Source of the DNA: Moringa oleifera
Taxonomy: Eukaryota > Streptophyta > Magnoliopsida > Brassicales > Moringaceae
Assembly: GCA_021397835.1 (NCBI GenBank)
Contig: JAJFZO010000747.1
Coordinates: forward strand, 1,614,501-1,678,500
DNA length: 64,000 bases
Direction: 5' to 3'
The translations under genes were made by a program, and so were the position numbers. Below the pieces are notes generated by a model that saw nothing but the letters and a program-made list of their open reading frames with translations, made no database searches and was not told where the DNA came from. Each line of letters opens with the position of its first letter. Within the stretch, counting starts at the first letter, position 1. Positions 10,835 to 25,524 of the stretch are shown one piece after another.

Positions 10835-12883
10835 TCATCTGCCAATTCTTTGCACACTGCCAGAATGGTCGGGATTGCCTTGAGCTTCCTTGGATTCCTG
10901 GAGTTCCTCCAATGCTGTCACAATCTCATTCATATTTGGCCTGAACTTGGCTTCCCTGGTTATGCATCGCAACACGAGCATCACTGCCTTGCAGGCTCCC
11001 TCCATTGTATACTGCCCTTCAATTCGATTGTCTAGGACTCGGACAACATTTCTCTTGTTGGCCAAATAGGGTTTAGCCCATTCAACAAGATTGTGCTCTC
11101 CTGATGGCCTGCTCCTGTCCACTGCTCTTAGCCCAGATAACATTTCTAGCAGAACAACTCCAAAACTATAGACATCGCACTTCATGGTCAAGTGACCTAA
11201 TTGGTAGAAAACGTAGCAAGATTAACAGACAATGAAAGTCATTCTGATATCAATGAAGACGAACTTATCAGGTACCTGTGGCAAGGTATTCAGGAGCTGT
11301 GTTGATATCTGTCCCCATAACTCGGGTAGAGACATGACTTTTATCACCTGTTGGCCCATCCTTGGCCAACCCGAAATCAGAAAGCTTCGCATTGTAGTTC
11401 TGTAATCATATCATTAGGGGTCTCAGAAGAGCCAGAGAAGATAAAGAAACAGAAGGATTGCTGAATCTATATCTGGTTTACCGAATCAAGCAGGATGTTC
11501 GAGGTCTTAAAGTCTCGGTATATCACTTTGGTTTCAGCACTGTGAAGGAAGGCGAGACCTTTGGCTGCGCCAAGAGCAACCTTCAAGCGGAGGCTCCATG
11601 AAAGAGGTTGGAAATACGAACCCCCTGGCATAACAACAATGATTATTATTGACAGAATATTGAACAAAATCTGATAGAGTGGAAATGGTGTCAAGAGACT
11701 TGCAGGAAGAACTCTGTTACTCACTCCTGAACAAATGATTCTCCAAGCTGCCTCGAGGCATGAATTCGTACACTAAAAGCCGGTGTTCATCCTCGAGGCA
11801 ATACCCAACCAGTTTTACAAGATGAGGATGGGAAAGCTGCCCAAGATAGTTCACTTCAGCCTATAGAATCACAGAAACCAAACATCTTCAGAAATTTTGG
11901 AATTAACCATCTGAGGCAAATAAGCTCAAACACAAGGAGAACATGAACTCACCAGCCACTCCTTGTGACCTTGAAAGCCATCTTGGTTAAGCCTCTTCAC
12001 AGCGATAACCATGCCAGTTCCGGGTTCTGTAGCAGTGAGTGACTGCTCGTCAATCCATCCTTTGAAAACTGACCCGAACCCACCTTCTCCGAGCACACTG
12101 TCTGGACGGAAGTTCCTGGTTGCCATTTTGAGCTCGGAGAAACAGAAACTCTTCAAGTTCAGGGACTGCAAGATCTCACCCTCAATCCTGGGAGTTGCAG
12201 GCAGTGAAACTGATGAGAACTTACTTCCCGTACTGCTCCCATTATTCCCATCTGTGCTCACATACTTGCGACTTACCCCTAGACATGCACAGATCATAAA
12301 TTTCTAGCATTATTCTTCGAATTCGATAAATACAGCAGCTGTTTAGTTGCCAAGAAAGCTCAGGGAAATGAGATGGGGAACCTTTGGTTCTGTGCCTATA
12401 GAGAATAACAATAAACAGAACCTAACAAGGGGAAACAAATAAAGCTGATTAAATATGTGAAATTGTGGATCAAATGTAATATGTTTCATCTTCCTGGATT
12501 TATCAACAACAAATCATAGAAAAAGGACACATGCAAATTGTAAAAAGGTTGAAGTTCAACCAGTTTCGGAGAAACATGGTGAAAGTTAAACGAGAGCCAG
12601 AAGAAGGGAAGCATGAATTGTCAAACCAATCAGCAAAATCTAATCAGACATAGTAACTACTAATTGGACCCAAAATCCACAAGCAGAAACATCAAAACAG
12701 AGCTCCACTAAACCAGAATCAGTCACTTTCTTGGATAAACCTCAATTTTGATCAAGCTGAAATCCAGACAAACAAACACCCAAATGATGAACCCAGACGA
12801 GTCATAGTGAAAGGCCGGGAAATCTCAGTACCTGTGTTACTTGGGCTCTCTGCTTTGATGCTGGCACTCAAGCAAACCCCCAT
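10835..12883 (-). CDS. APK1/PBL-type kinase, copy B (probably degenerate)
   Basis: Same six-exon structure as copy A: 12832-12883, 11953-12278, 11725-11860, 11482-11624, 11276-11399 and 10835-11196. All splice sites are kept and the frame is open, giving 380 aa. The N-terminal acylation signal MGVCLSAS, Lys112, Asp209 and DFG are retained. Three defects stand out. The activation-segment motif [10 protein letters not shown] reads [10 protein letters not shown] (codons 250-253 all changed). An 11-bp deletion near 10845 shifts the frame, so the protein stops after RIGR about 29 residues early. The promoter and outer leader are deleted. The GT-GY-APE stretch positions substrate in plant kinases, so activity is doubtful. 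It may be a pseudokinase or a decaying gene; transcription cannot be judged. Confidence 0.8.
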
Positions 12884-13252
12884 GAAAGGAAATCTCAGAC
12901 AAGGAAACCACCACTTTGAGCTCTCTTCCTATGGATCATAGAAAAAGTAAAGTTCGAATTGGACCATAATAAATGGAAACTCAGACGAAGCAAGATCTAC
13001 GTGAAAAGCAAAAAACTTCTCTCCTCCTCTGCCAAAAAGTAAAGTGATGCAAGTTCCTGGTTTGACGGCTTTTCATTGTAACTTTAAGTTTTATACAACA
13101 GATTTATTTAAGAAAAGGAAAGGGAACAAACCCATAAACGAGAACATGCAGAAAATCACTAGCTCGCCTCTGTTTCTGTCAACCAGCCCCACATACGAGG
13201 AGCCAAATGCCACCAAGAGAGAATGGGAGAGAATCCAAAGATGGACTTCTTT

Positions 13253-13314
13253 CTTTGTTATAGTATAAATTATATAGTATAAATTAATAATTAATAATTT
13301 ATACTATAACAAAG
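13253..13314. repeat. Perfect 21-bp inverted repeat at the unit 2 deletion junction
   Basis: Arms 13253-13273 and 13294-13314 are exact reverse complements over 21 bp (beginning CTTTGTTATAG and ending CTATAACAAAG), with a 20-bp AT spacer. The right arm corresponds to sequence also present in unit 1 near 8177-8197. The left arm beyond CTTTGTT has no counterpart at the matching place in unit 1. The hairpin sits exactly where about 3 kb is missing relative to unit 1. Confidence 0.88.
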
Positions 13315-14424
13315 TACAAGTTTAAGGAAGATCCATACGTAAAAATATTTTAAAATTAAATTAAAAAATAATATTTTAATAAAAAAATAAGAGGGGAAAA
13401 AAAAGATCCAAAATGATTGTGGGGTTTGTGCTATAAAAGTTGATACTGAGGAGTATATATGCATTTTGCATTTTTAATTCCTCAGCTTTTTTTGTTTATA
13501 TTTGTTTTTATTAATTGATGTATTTGATATGTTAGTGCTTTTAATAGGTTAAAAGTTAATTTACATTTAAATTATAAAATATATATTACATAAATTTTGA
13601 AATTTATTTTAAAACAAATTTTAAAAGTTTTAAAATGAATTTTTATTTATCAATTAAGTTAAATTAAACTCTAATATTTAAATTCATTCAAAAATACATT
13701 TAAATTTAAAAACTATTTAAAAAAATAAACTTCAAAATTTTATAAGATAATCATTTTAATTTTTCGATTTAAATTACAATAACCAAATTTAATTCATGAT
13801 ATAAAAAATCTTCAAAACTTGGACTATGCGTTGATACTTAATTTGCATAATTATTCTAAATGTATTAATTTTTAAAAATTCAAAAAGCTCATATGATAGA
13901 TACATACATTCTAGTATGCTAAAAACTATATTCTATATTAATAATAATGTTAATAATTGAATTATATTTAAATCGGATTAACAAATGTAACTCAAAAACT
14001 CAATTTAATCTATAAAATCGAATCTCAACATTAACCGTACTGAAATAAGTTGGACTGCATAAAAATTCAAGGGAGAAATTCAAGCAAAGTAACTTGGTTT
14101 GAATTAATTCCAATATCTAGATGTACTTTTTTTCTTTTTGTATTGCATTTAATTAAAGAATTAGAACAAAATTAGTACCATCAATTTCTAATTAGAGAAA
14201 AGCATTACATCATTGTTAAAATCAAATAATCATTTCCATGAGCACTCAGACAGATTAAGCAACAATACAGACAATAATTGTTTCCCATCAGCTTCAGACA
14301 AACCTGACAGATCTGACTTATTATGTTCCAAAAAAGTTTGCTCATGATGAAAGGTTCTCGGTAAAAACACACAATTGCAAAACTATGGATCAAGTTATCC
14401 TGAAAGACACTGATAACAGGAGGA

Positions 14425-17546
<3,122 letters not shown>

Positions 17547-17850
17547 AATCTCTAGTTTGTTGTCGGTGAGCGCGAGAGAAGAGTTAAGAAGAAAACCCAG
17601 AGCAGATATTCCCAGAACTAGAAGGAGACAGTGAGGCGACTTTGTAATGGTCACTATTCTAGTTGAACAACGTAATGACAATAATGCCCTTCAAACATCT
17701 TTTATTTACTTATATGTATATACACACGCAGTGTTGTCCCACATGTATTTTCTGTAATGTCCATTGTCATTTTCTTCCTCCTGCTTCTCGTCTTCTGTCA
17801 TCTGTCTTCTTCTTCTTCTTCTATCTTTGTTCCCTGGTATTCCTTCTTTA
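17547..17850. other. TPI leader and upstream region
   Basis: About 300 bp upstream of the TPI start. It holds the probable leader (GC-moderate, to about 17645) and, on the plus strand, a long pyrimidine-rich run around 17770-17835. No distinct TATA element stands out. Confidence 0.4.
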
Positions 17851-18200
17851 AGATGAGGCAACAACGACATAAAGGCAGAAGGGCACGAAGCAATGGCGAA
17901 GACACAACATGGCTGTGGGTGAAAGCAAAAGGTCCTAAAAGACAGAACTTGACCTTACGTAAGCAACTTCAAGAATGGATTGATGCAGCTGCAACCAATA
18001 CCACATTTTGATATGTCTATGGGGTTGATTTAGGGTTAATTGGTCAGGGGCTTGGAGGATCACGTTATAGAGAGAGAGATAGAGCGACTCTCAAGTAGTA
18101 GCAATATGTGCTCTTCTTGATTCGTAAGAAATTTATACCCAAACATCCTTACTCAGATATTATAAGAATGGGATTGCACAATGAATTCTTACCAAAAACC
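17851..18200 (-). pseudogene. MBD-like gene relic U0 (fragment)
   Basis: The shortest relic of the MBD-like unit. 17880-17960 resembles the 3' flank of the intact gene (compare 22735-22800: an ACACAACA...GTGGGTG...AAAAGACAGA pattern). 17990-18060 resembles exon 1 coding repeats (GCAGCTGCAACCA, then GGGTTAATTGGTCAGG; compare 23950-24040). The middle is missing. A 51-codon plus-strand frame (17851-18010) covers the flank part but is not conserved in sister units. Confidence 0.5.
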
Positions 18201-18449
18201 CTTTTGTCCACTTAGATTTTTGATCATTAAACATAAGAATTAATGAAATTTAGCTATACACTGCAAAATTCCAAAAATCATAAGTTGTATTATAATTTAA
18301 ATTAATCGGATAACTACACAAGTTATTTTGAATCTAGAGCCTCTCATCTTTCATATCCGTGTTCATGACTGAAAGATTTGGTGTATCATTGTTATTTTTA
18401 AATATATGTTTAATTAGGATGAATATAAGAATATATTATTATTATTTGA

Positions 18450-19560
18450 AAGCCACGATAGGCAACCAAAGGGATCAGAAAGGCACAATGGGTTGGGTGA
18501 TAAGAAAAGGTGTAAAAGACAGATCAATTTCAGGGATTGTGCATGACTGATCCAAGGAGAAGCAGACTGTATCTTCTAACTCCAGTTTCACTTCTGCACT
18601 CTTACTGTTAGGCCTGAGAGTTCTTGATAAACATCACAATGGAAAAGAAACCAATCAACCTCTCTGAGGAGTGCAAGCTAAGAACCAGACTATACAATAC
18701 TGAAGGTGAAGCCATGGGGGCATCTGATCTTCCCACTTTCACTTTCTAACAGCTACCAGACTTGCCGCCACCGCGCTCGCCAATCTGCTGCACTTGCGAT
18801 AAACCTTAGACTTACCTGTCTGGTGAATGCAAGAACAGCCTGCTTTTCTTATCAAATAACAACAAATTAAAGAAAATATGCAATGGAGTAGTAAGTAGTC
18901 AATCCAAAAGCAAAGAGAGGATCAGGTCAGTCATTAATGGATAAATGTAAAATCAAATGCCCAAGTTATGATAGCTATCAGTGTTACCTCTGATCATGAG
19001 ATTAGTAGTGTACCTCACACAATCAGATGGATGCATCTTCTAGTGAAAATGTGACTACTTAGTGCAAGTCCTTAAGATTTGCTTGTAACTCGCAATGGGA
19101 AACCCATAAGAATTATTATTATTAAGAATTTATATAATATAAGATAAATTTTTCTCTCTTTTTAAGTTTTGTGGTACTATATATATATTCTCATATTATA
19201 TAATAACCCTAGTGGGCTTCCCATAGCTGGCTACCATCAAGTCTCATGGGCGTACACTAACGGATTCAGCCATGGCTCGATTATGGCTCTGGTCAATTTC
19301 AATAATGGGTTGATGTTGGCCTTCATCCGCCGCCTAAGCTGCTGCGACCACAGCCACTTTTTTATCAACTAGGACAAGATTGATCGGCTTCGTAGCAGCA
19401 GCTGGCTGATTTAGGGTTAATCGTGTCAAGCGCTTGGAGGATCAAAGGAGAGCTAGAGAGACTCAAGTGGCGGCCAGCTAGGGCAAGTGAATTGAGTGTG
19501 CTCTTCTGCCTCTGTAAGAAATTTATAACCAAACATTCTTACGACAAATCGTCCAAAAAA
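18450..19560 (-). pseudogene. MBD-like gene relic U1
   Basis: A decayed copy of the unit that is intact at 23083-24546. Left to right it has the 3'-flank motif (18451-18545), the shared 3'-region text CTTCTAACTCCAG (18573), a remnant of the exon 2 end (near 18975: AGCTATCAGTGTTACCTCTG, compare 23080-23098), and exon 1 remnants at 19255-19345 and 19405-19450. The last part reads LILQALDTINPKSA on the minus strand, matching the LILQ repeats of the intact protein. No continuous frame remains. Confidence 0.6.
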
Positions 19561-20302
19561 GGGAAAATGTTAGGATTAGGGTTTTGGATTTTACTTTGTA
19601 AATTTCTGAGTAAATCTCAACCCCTGGTTTGAAATCTTATCATGACACGCAAGCATAGCCAACCTTTTAGATTTCTTTCCCAAATTTGAAAATAATTAAT
19701 ATTTTTTACCATATAAATGTTTTTTGTCCATATTGATTTTTGATATTATAAGAATGGGATTGGACTATGGCAAAATTTGATAATCATAATTTATATTATT
19801 ATTTAAGTAATCAAACAGTATAACACTAGAAATTTGAGGCTGGAGTCTTTCTCTCTCTTTTCCAGCCGCGTTCTTAACAAGAATTTATAATTTGAAAATT
19901 GTGTATTGCCATGTATTTAATCATAATTAACGTAATTATTCATACTTGTTATTAAATTATTTATTAGATAATAATTAGTTAAAAAACAGGACCGATTCAT
20001 TACTAGCTTGGTAAGTACCGAAAGTCATTAATGAATATTGTTTTGCACTTGATTATTATCGACAGATCATTTCATTTGATTAATGAATTCATTCATTTTA
20101 TTACTTTAATTTTATTTAATGAATATCTAGATCTCAAAATTTACGTGTGTCAAAATTTAACTAAACCTATGTAATCATGTGGGACAAGATTAGATATGCA
20201 TGTTTGCGTAGTCCTCTTATACAAACTTATTAAAGAACGATTTCAATTATCACCAACATGAATTGATACTGTTTCACTAATTATTGATTTTATCTATACA
20301 TG

Positions 20303-20333
<31 letters not shown>

Positions 20334-20519
20334 GTTGAATTAAAAGTATATGTCAGTTGGGTGTTGGGTGCAATTATTATATCATATCAATACCGAGAAA
20401 TTGTCTCATTCATTTACATAATTAAGAAAGTTGCATATTAATTAATTGTTGGGTACATATATAGGAAATGCTCCTGCAAAGCCTTGATTCCTAATACAAA
20501 ATCTCTAGATGGTTGAAGA

Positions 20520-21730
20520 TCAGAAGCTGCCTGGTTTAGCTTAGTTTGAAAGCCACAGGGGATAACAAAAGGTCTAAAGGACAGATGAATTTCAAGGAGA
20601 AGCAAGCAGTGTATCTTCTAACTCCAGGTTCACTTCTGTAATCTTACTATTAGACCTGAGAGTTCTTGGACATCACAATGGAAAAAAACCCAGTAAGATT
20701 CAGTGTGTCAAATTGCCAATCACCCTCTCTGATGAATGCAAGAACCAGACTATGCAATACTTAAGGACAAGCCATGGGCACATCTCTCCCTACTTTCACT
20801 TTCTAACAGCTACAACGCTTGCTGCTAATCTGCCACACTTGGGAAACCCTAATTAAGTCTGTATAGCCCAAACAAATCAGATAATTTGGCCAATCTAATC
20901 AAACAAACAAAACTAGATCTGGTTAATTATCAGTTAAGACTTTAAAAAATGAAAAGTAAATTTTTTGATGAGAAAAAGAACAATATTAAGTACTCTATCA
21001 ACATGTCCTGAACTTCAGAATCAATGAGGAGCAAGTAAGGCCTATCATTATCACCATGGCTTGGCTTGCACTCAAGAAATGATTGATTTTCCTCCTCACA
21101 GGCTTCACGCATAAACTGATCTTTCCTTCCATAAGCTCCTCTTCAGAATTTTTTCAGGTTGTAAATTGTCATTACTTATAGGTATTTTAATTTAATACAA
21201 TAGATTCATTTTTTTGGTTCAATTAAGTAAATTAATTTTATAACCCAATACATAACCGAGCTTACATCAAATAAATCACGCTATATATTTTAGGTTATCA
21301 AACTCACTCAATTGAACCAAAACAATCAACCTGTTTTATTAAACTAAGATATACTTACAATTGATGGCAGCTCACAACATCCATAGATTCTAACATGATT
21401 GTCATAAGGGATGGTTTCATCTTGCCCTTGTCTCCCTGATTCAGCCATGGCTCTATTTTGGCTCTGGCCAATTTCAAGAAAGGATTGATGTTGGCCTTCA
21501 CCTGAACCCAAAGCAGCTGCGACCACAAATGATGTCCTCTATAGGGTTGATTGAATTAGAAGCAGGCTGGCTGATTTAGGGTTAACTGGGTCAAGGGCTA
21601 GGAGGATCAAAGGAGAGAGAGAGAGAGAGAGAGAGAGCCTCAAGTGGTGGCTAGGGCAAATGAATTGAGTGTGCTTTGCTGGGTTCTTAAGAAATTTATA
21701 ATCAAACATTCTTACAGACAAACAGTTGAA
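20520..21730 (-). pseudogene. MBD-like gene relic U2
   Basis: The best preserved of the relics. On the minus strand 21560-21620 encodes LILLALDPVNPKSA (an LILQ-type repeat). 21350-21526 encodes a frame containing GRQGQDETIPYD (compare EGQDETITG in the intact gene). 20995-21065 encodes GDNDRPYLLLIDSE, a damaged first half of the MBD (compare DDDRPDWLPIDWEE), with the diagnostic Trp residues lost. The 3' flank (20545-20800) matches those of U1 and U3. A (GA)n tract lies at 21615-21637. Confidence 0.65.
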
Positions 21731-23082
21731 AAAAGGGAAATACTAGGATTAGGGTTTTTGGATTTTACTTTGTTGAAATCCTTCTCAGGCTGCAAGGAAG
21801 AGGTTATTAGTCAATTTTTGGATTTCCTTCCAAAATTTGAAAATAATATCCAAAATATAAATTAGTCCACTTTGGTTACTATGGTTTTTTAATTACCACA
21901 TAAATACTTTTTGTCGATAATTAAGATTTTTGATAGTATAAGAATGGGATTGGACTATCACGAAACTCCCAAATCATAATCTATATTATAATTTAATTGA
22001 TCAGACTACACAAGAAATTTGAAACTTGAGTCTCTCTCTCTCTCTCCCTACCCTCCTGTTCACCAACCGTGTTTTCAACGAGTTCATGAGCTGAGGATCC
22101 TGTATATTGCTGCTCTAATATGTGTTTAATTATGATCAATGTAATTACACATACTTAAATTATATTTACCGAGTTGTAATTAATTAAGATGAATGGCCGA
22201 TTGGTCATTAACTTGATAAATATCAAAGTTCATTAATTAGTATTGATCTACTCAACTATTGTCATCCAGATGATCATTATTTTATTTATTAACGAATTCA
22301 TTCATTTCATTAATTTTTACTTGATAAATATGCGGATCTCGGAATTTAAGCTTGTGAAGATTTAAGTAAACTTATGAAATCATGTGAGGCAAGACTAGAT
22401 ATGTATGTGCATGTCATCCTCCTATTCAAACTTATTCAAGATCGATTTCATATGCAGGTGCCACCATTATATCATATCGATACCAAAAAATTGTCTCCCT
22501 AATTAATTTACATAAGAAAAGTTGCATGTTTGGGTAATAGGAAATGCTCCTGCAAAATGCTAGGAAGCAACAATTCCAAGTTCAAAGCCTTTCTAATACA
22601 AAATCTCAAGATGATCACTAAGAGTATTTATAAGAATGTTTGAGACGCTGTAAACGCTACATCTGTAATATGAAAAGCAAATAGGTTGAAGATCAGAAGC
22701 TGTGTTGTTTAGCTTATTAGTCTGAGAGCCACAGAGACAGAAAGCCATTACAAAGGCACAACAATGTGGGTGCTAACACAAGGTTTAAAAGACAGAATTT
22801 CAAGGGCTGTGACTGAGAAGGAGAAGCAAATTAAGGGTATATCTTCTCTCCCACCAGGTTCACTTCTCATGACAGGATGAACTTCTGCTAATCGTACTGT
22901 TCATCAAAATGGAAAGAAATAAACCAGTAAGATTCAATGTCAAATTGCCAATCAACCTCTCTAATGAATGCAAGTAACAGACAATGCCATGGAGAATCCT
23001 TTTCAGTAATGGTACACAAAATGTTAAATCAATGGAATGCATGCCCATTTTCTGGTATGAAGCATGCATTTAAGATATGCTA

Positions 23083-24546
23083 TCAGTGGTACCTGGGAAG
23101 ACGTATAGCTCCGGTGTCTATCAGGTAAGTCTGAGCATGCTTCCTTGATCGGAACAAACGGCCGTGGAGACTCATATAGTACTGCATAGATCAACAAAGA
23201 TTAAGTGTTGGTGTGTAGCTTTCACGATATAAGCTGTCATAATACGAACATCGAAGGCAGACATTAATGTTGATGTTTTCAATTCTTTATGTTTGAGTCT
23301 TTGTGTGTGTGTGGGTGTGTGTGTGTGTGTCTATGTGGGTGTTTGTTTCCCAAAATAGATGAGATAATAAAATCCACATAAAATCTCACACTCAACTCTA
23401 GTTCTGCTAGCTAAATCAATAGTTAAAATTTAGAAGGAAGAATTATTTTAACATTTATAAGAGAAAAAAGGTGAACAGATTATATACCTTATCTGCATCA
23501 TCACCTTCATTCTCGCCAGTCAGACGACTCTTTGTCACCTCCTCCCAGTCAATTGGGAGCCAGTCAGGCCTATCATCATCATTTTCCTCATTTTTTACCC
23601 TTTTTTGTTGATCTTTTTCAGCTTGTTCTTCAATCTGGATATGTCTTTGCCCTGGTCTTCCCCGGCCTCGTTTGGATGCAAGAATGGGTTGTTTTTTCCC
23701 TTTATCACGGCCTCGAGGCATAGGCTGGTCCTTCCCTTCACTCTCTCCGAGCACAACCTGTTGTGGGCCTTGAACACCTCCAAACAGAGGTTCATCTCGG
23801 CCTTCCTCAACTCCTGTTATGGTTTCATCCTGGCCTTCATATCCTACTGCAGCCATAGGTTCATCTCGGCCTTGGCTGTCCCCAGGCTTGTGTTGGACTT
23901 CAACTGGTTCAGTCGTAGCTTGTGTTTGCCTCTGACCACCGTCAATAGGAGCCGCTGCAACCACGGCCATGTTTTCATCTATTTGGTAGTTGTTTTCTGC
24001 AGGGTTAATTGAGTCAGGCGCCGCCTGGAAGATCAAAGCAGGCTCAGTTTGGATTTCACTGTTTCCTGCTGCATACTGGTTGTTGCCTGTAAGATTGATC
24101 ATGATCGGTTTAGGAGCTTGGAAAATGAAAACAGGCTCAACTTCATCTTGGGCGATTCCAAGGCCCTGGAGGATCAAACCATGCTCAACTTCATATTCGC
24201 TAATTCGTGCTTCAGGCTGGTCATCCTCTAAAGGGTTGATCAGGTCAGGCGTCTGAAGGATCAAAGTTGACTCACCTTGATTTTCGATGATTCCGCCGGT
24301 TTCAGGATGGTTGTTGCCTATGGTGTCGATCGGATCAGGGAGGCGAAGGATCGAACCAGGCTTGGATTGATTCCGTACATTTTGCAGATGTGTTCGATAA
24401 ATTTGATCAACTGGAGATGATAGGGCTGAAGCTCCAAATCGAGGGATGCAGTTCTCGGTCTCTGCTAGATAAACCATCCAGTCCTCGATGGGTTCAGTAA
24501 CTGTAACTGAGTTCATCCTCAGGTAGAATCCATCTCTGTCTGCCAT
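23083..24546 (-). CDS. MBD-domain protein with AT-hook and internal repeats (U3)
   Basis: Two exons: 23488-24546, ending in phase at DADK, and 23083-23181, starting YYMSLHGRLFRSRK and ending LPRYH-stop, giving 385 aa. The frame also opens at a GTG at 24552, but the first ATG is at 24546. The split MBD (about 326-377) reads RPDWLPIDWEEVTKSRL, then the YY...GR.FRSRK second half; the intron falls between the halves exactly as in the two MBD genes downstream. Residues about 60-200 hold four or five copies of a repeat of about 30 aa with LILQ, FIFQ or LIFQ cores followed by INP and an acidic patch. Residues about 225-290 hold a shorter repeat, EG(R/Q)DE(P/T). KRGRGRPGQ (about 291-299) is an AT-hook. 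The protein probably binds DNA in chromatin; methyl-CpG recognition is uncertain because the MBD is divergent. The last exon could splice further at CCCAG|GT. Confidence 0.75.
23300..23345 (+). repeat. GT microsatellite
   Basis: An imperfect (GT)n run within the intron of the MBD-like U3 gene, broken by GGGTGT. Confidence 0.8.
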
Positions 24547-25524
24547 TTTCACTCTCGCAGCTGTACCAAACAGATGAAAATGGTTTCTATCAGAGAAGGC
24601 AGAGAGAGGGAGAGAGACTCTGAGGTGGTGATCCCGGCAAATGGTGGAGAGAGAGATGATGCTTCCCGTGGTCGGAATGAAAAGGAAACTCCATAGGGTT
24701 TCCGGATCTCACTTGGTATCTTTTCTGGCTAAATCTCAACCGTTGGATTAACACATCATGACTCATAACAGGAACGTTCACAACCATGTAATCAACCATC
24801 AGGCTTTTTTATTTTTTCTTAAAAAGAAAAGAAATTAAAGTTAGCGAAGACTGTACGTGGTTGCTATGGCCTCTCTTACCAAACAAATGTCTTGTAATAA
24901 TCCCCAAAACTACAGAATCTATGGTCTTTCCCGACACCAGAAACAATCTCAAAATCATAACACAGGAAAGTACACCATTGTCTGAATTTGCATCAAACAG
25001 TTTCGAGTTCTTTTAATTAAATGTTATTAAAGCAAAATTCATAAATCAAGATCCTCTATCGACTTGCGTTTGTGTTAAGTATCCTTTTTAGTTTAAGAAA
25101 TAGTTTTGTAATTTATAATGTTAATATGAAAAATAATAATATATATTAATTTTATTAAATTTTCACATCTCATAATCAGCAGAACATCTGAAAAAAAAAA
25201 AGAATTGAAACTGGGAAGATTATTGGTTGCTTCCTCTACTGTAGCTTCTGCTTTCCCTCAGCACAAAGCAAATGGGATTGTTAGTTTATGAGATTTCTGT
25301 AAAGATAAGAGAAGGTCATGAAACAAACAGATTTGATAGATTTAATTAGGTAAATAAAGATCAAATGATAGCAACTTTGTTTTGATTGGTGTATCTATTC
25401 CTTCGGTGTTAATATATCTTCTCTGATTTGGGTACTGCTGCAAGATTTTCCCCAGAGGGCCGGCTTCACTATGTCTGCTCTTCTGTATGCCCCGACCATG
25501 TCCAAGGCCTAGGGTTTGCTTACC
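24547..25524. other. Leader of U3 and flank of pseudogene U4
   Basis: 24590-24660 is CT-rich on the minus strand (the U3 5' leader). 24780-25200 is AT-rich with nothing recognised. 25240-25330 resembles the 3' flank of U5 (28440-28560: TAGCTTCTG, then GGGATTGTTAGTTTAT against AGGATTAGTTTATT). An MBD second exon would be expected between 25240 and 25500 for U4, but none is found. Confidence 0.5.

Larger units (their letters stand above)
9417..14281. repeat. Tandem duplication unit 2 (kinase B unit)
   Basis: The second copy starts abruptly at about 9417, inside sequence matching the 72-bp repeat after the PBL19-like gene, and runs to the TPI 3' flank. It is collinear with unit 1 but about 3 kb shorter, because everything equivalent to 5104-8165 is missing at the junction near 13253-13314. 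The final kilobase (13315-14281) matches 8190-9416, with small indels. Confidence 0.85.

Noticed and set aside
17851..18011. 51-codon plus-strand frame starting MRQQRHKGRRARSN as a small gene
   Set aside because: It overlaps sequence homologous to the 3' flanks of the MBD-like units, and the frame is not conserved in the sister copies at 18450 and 22735.
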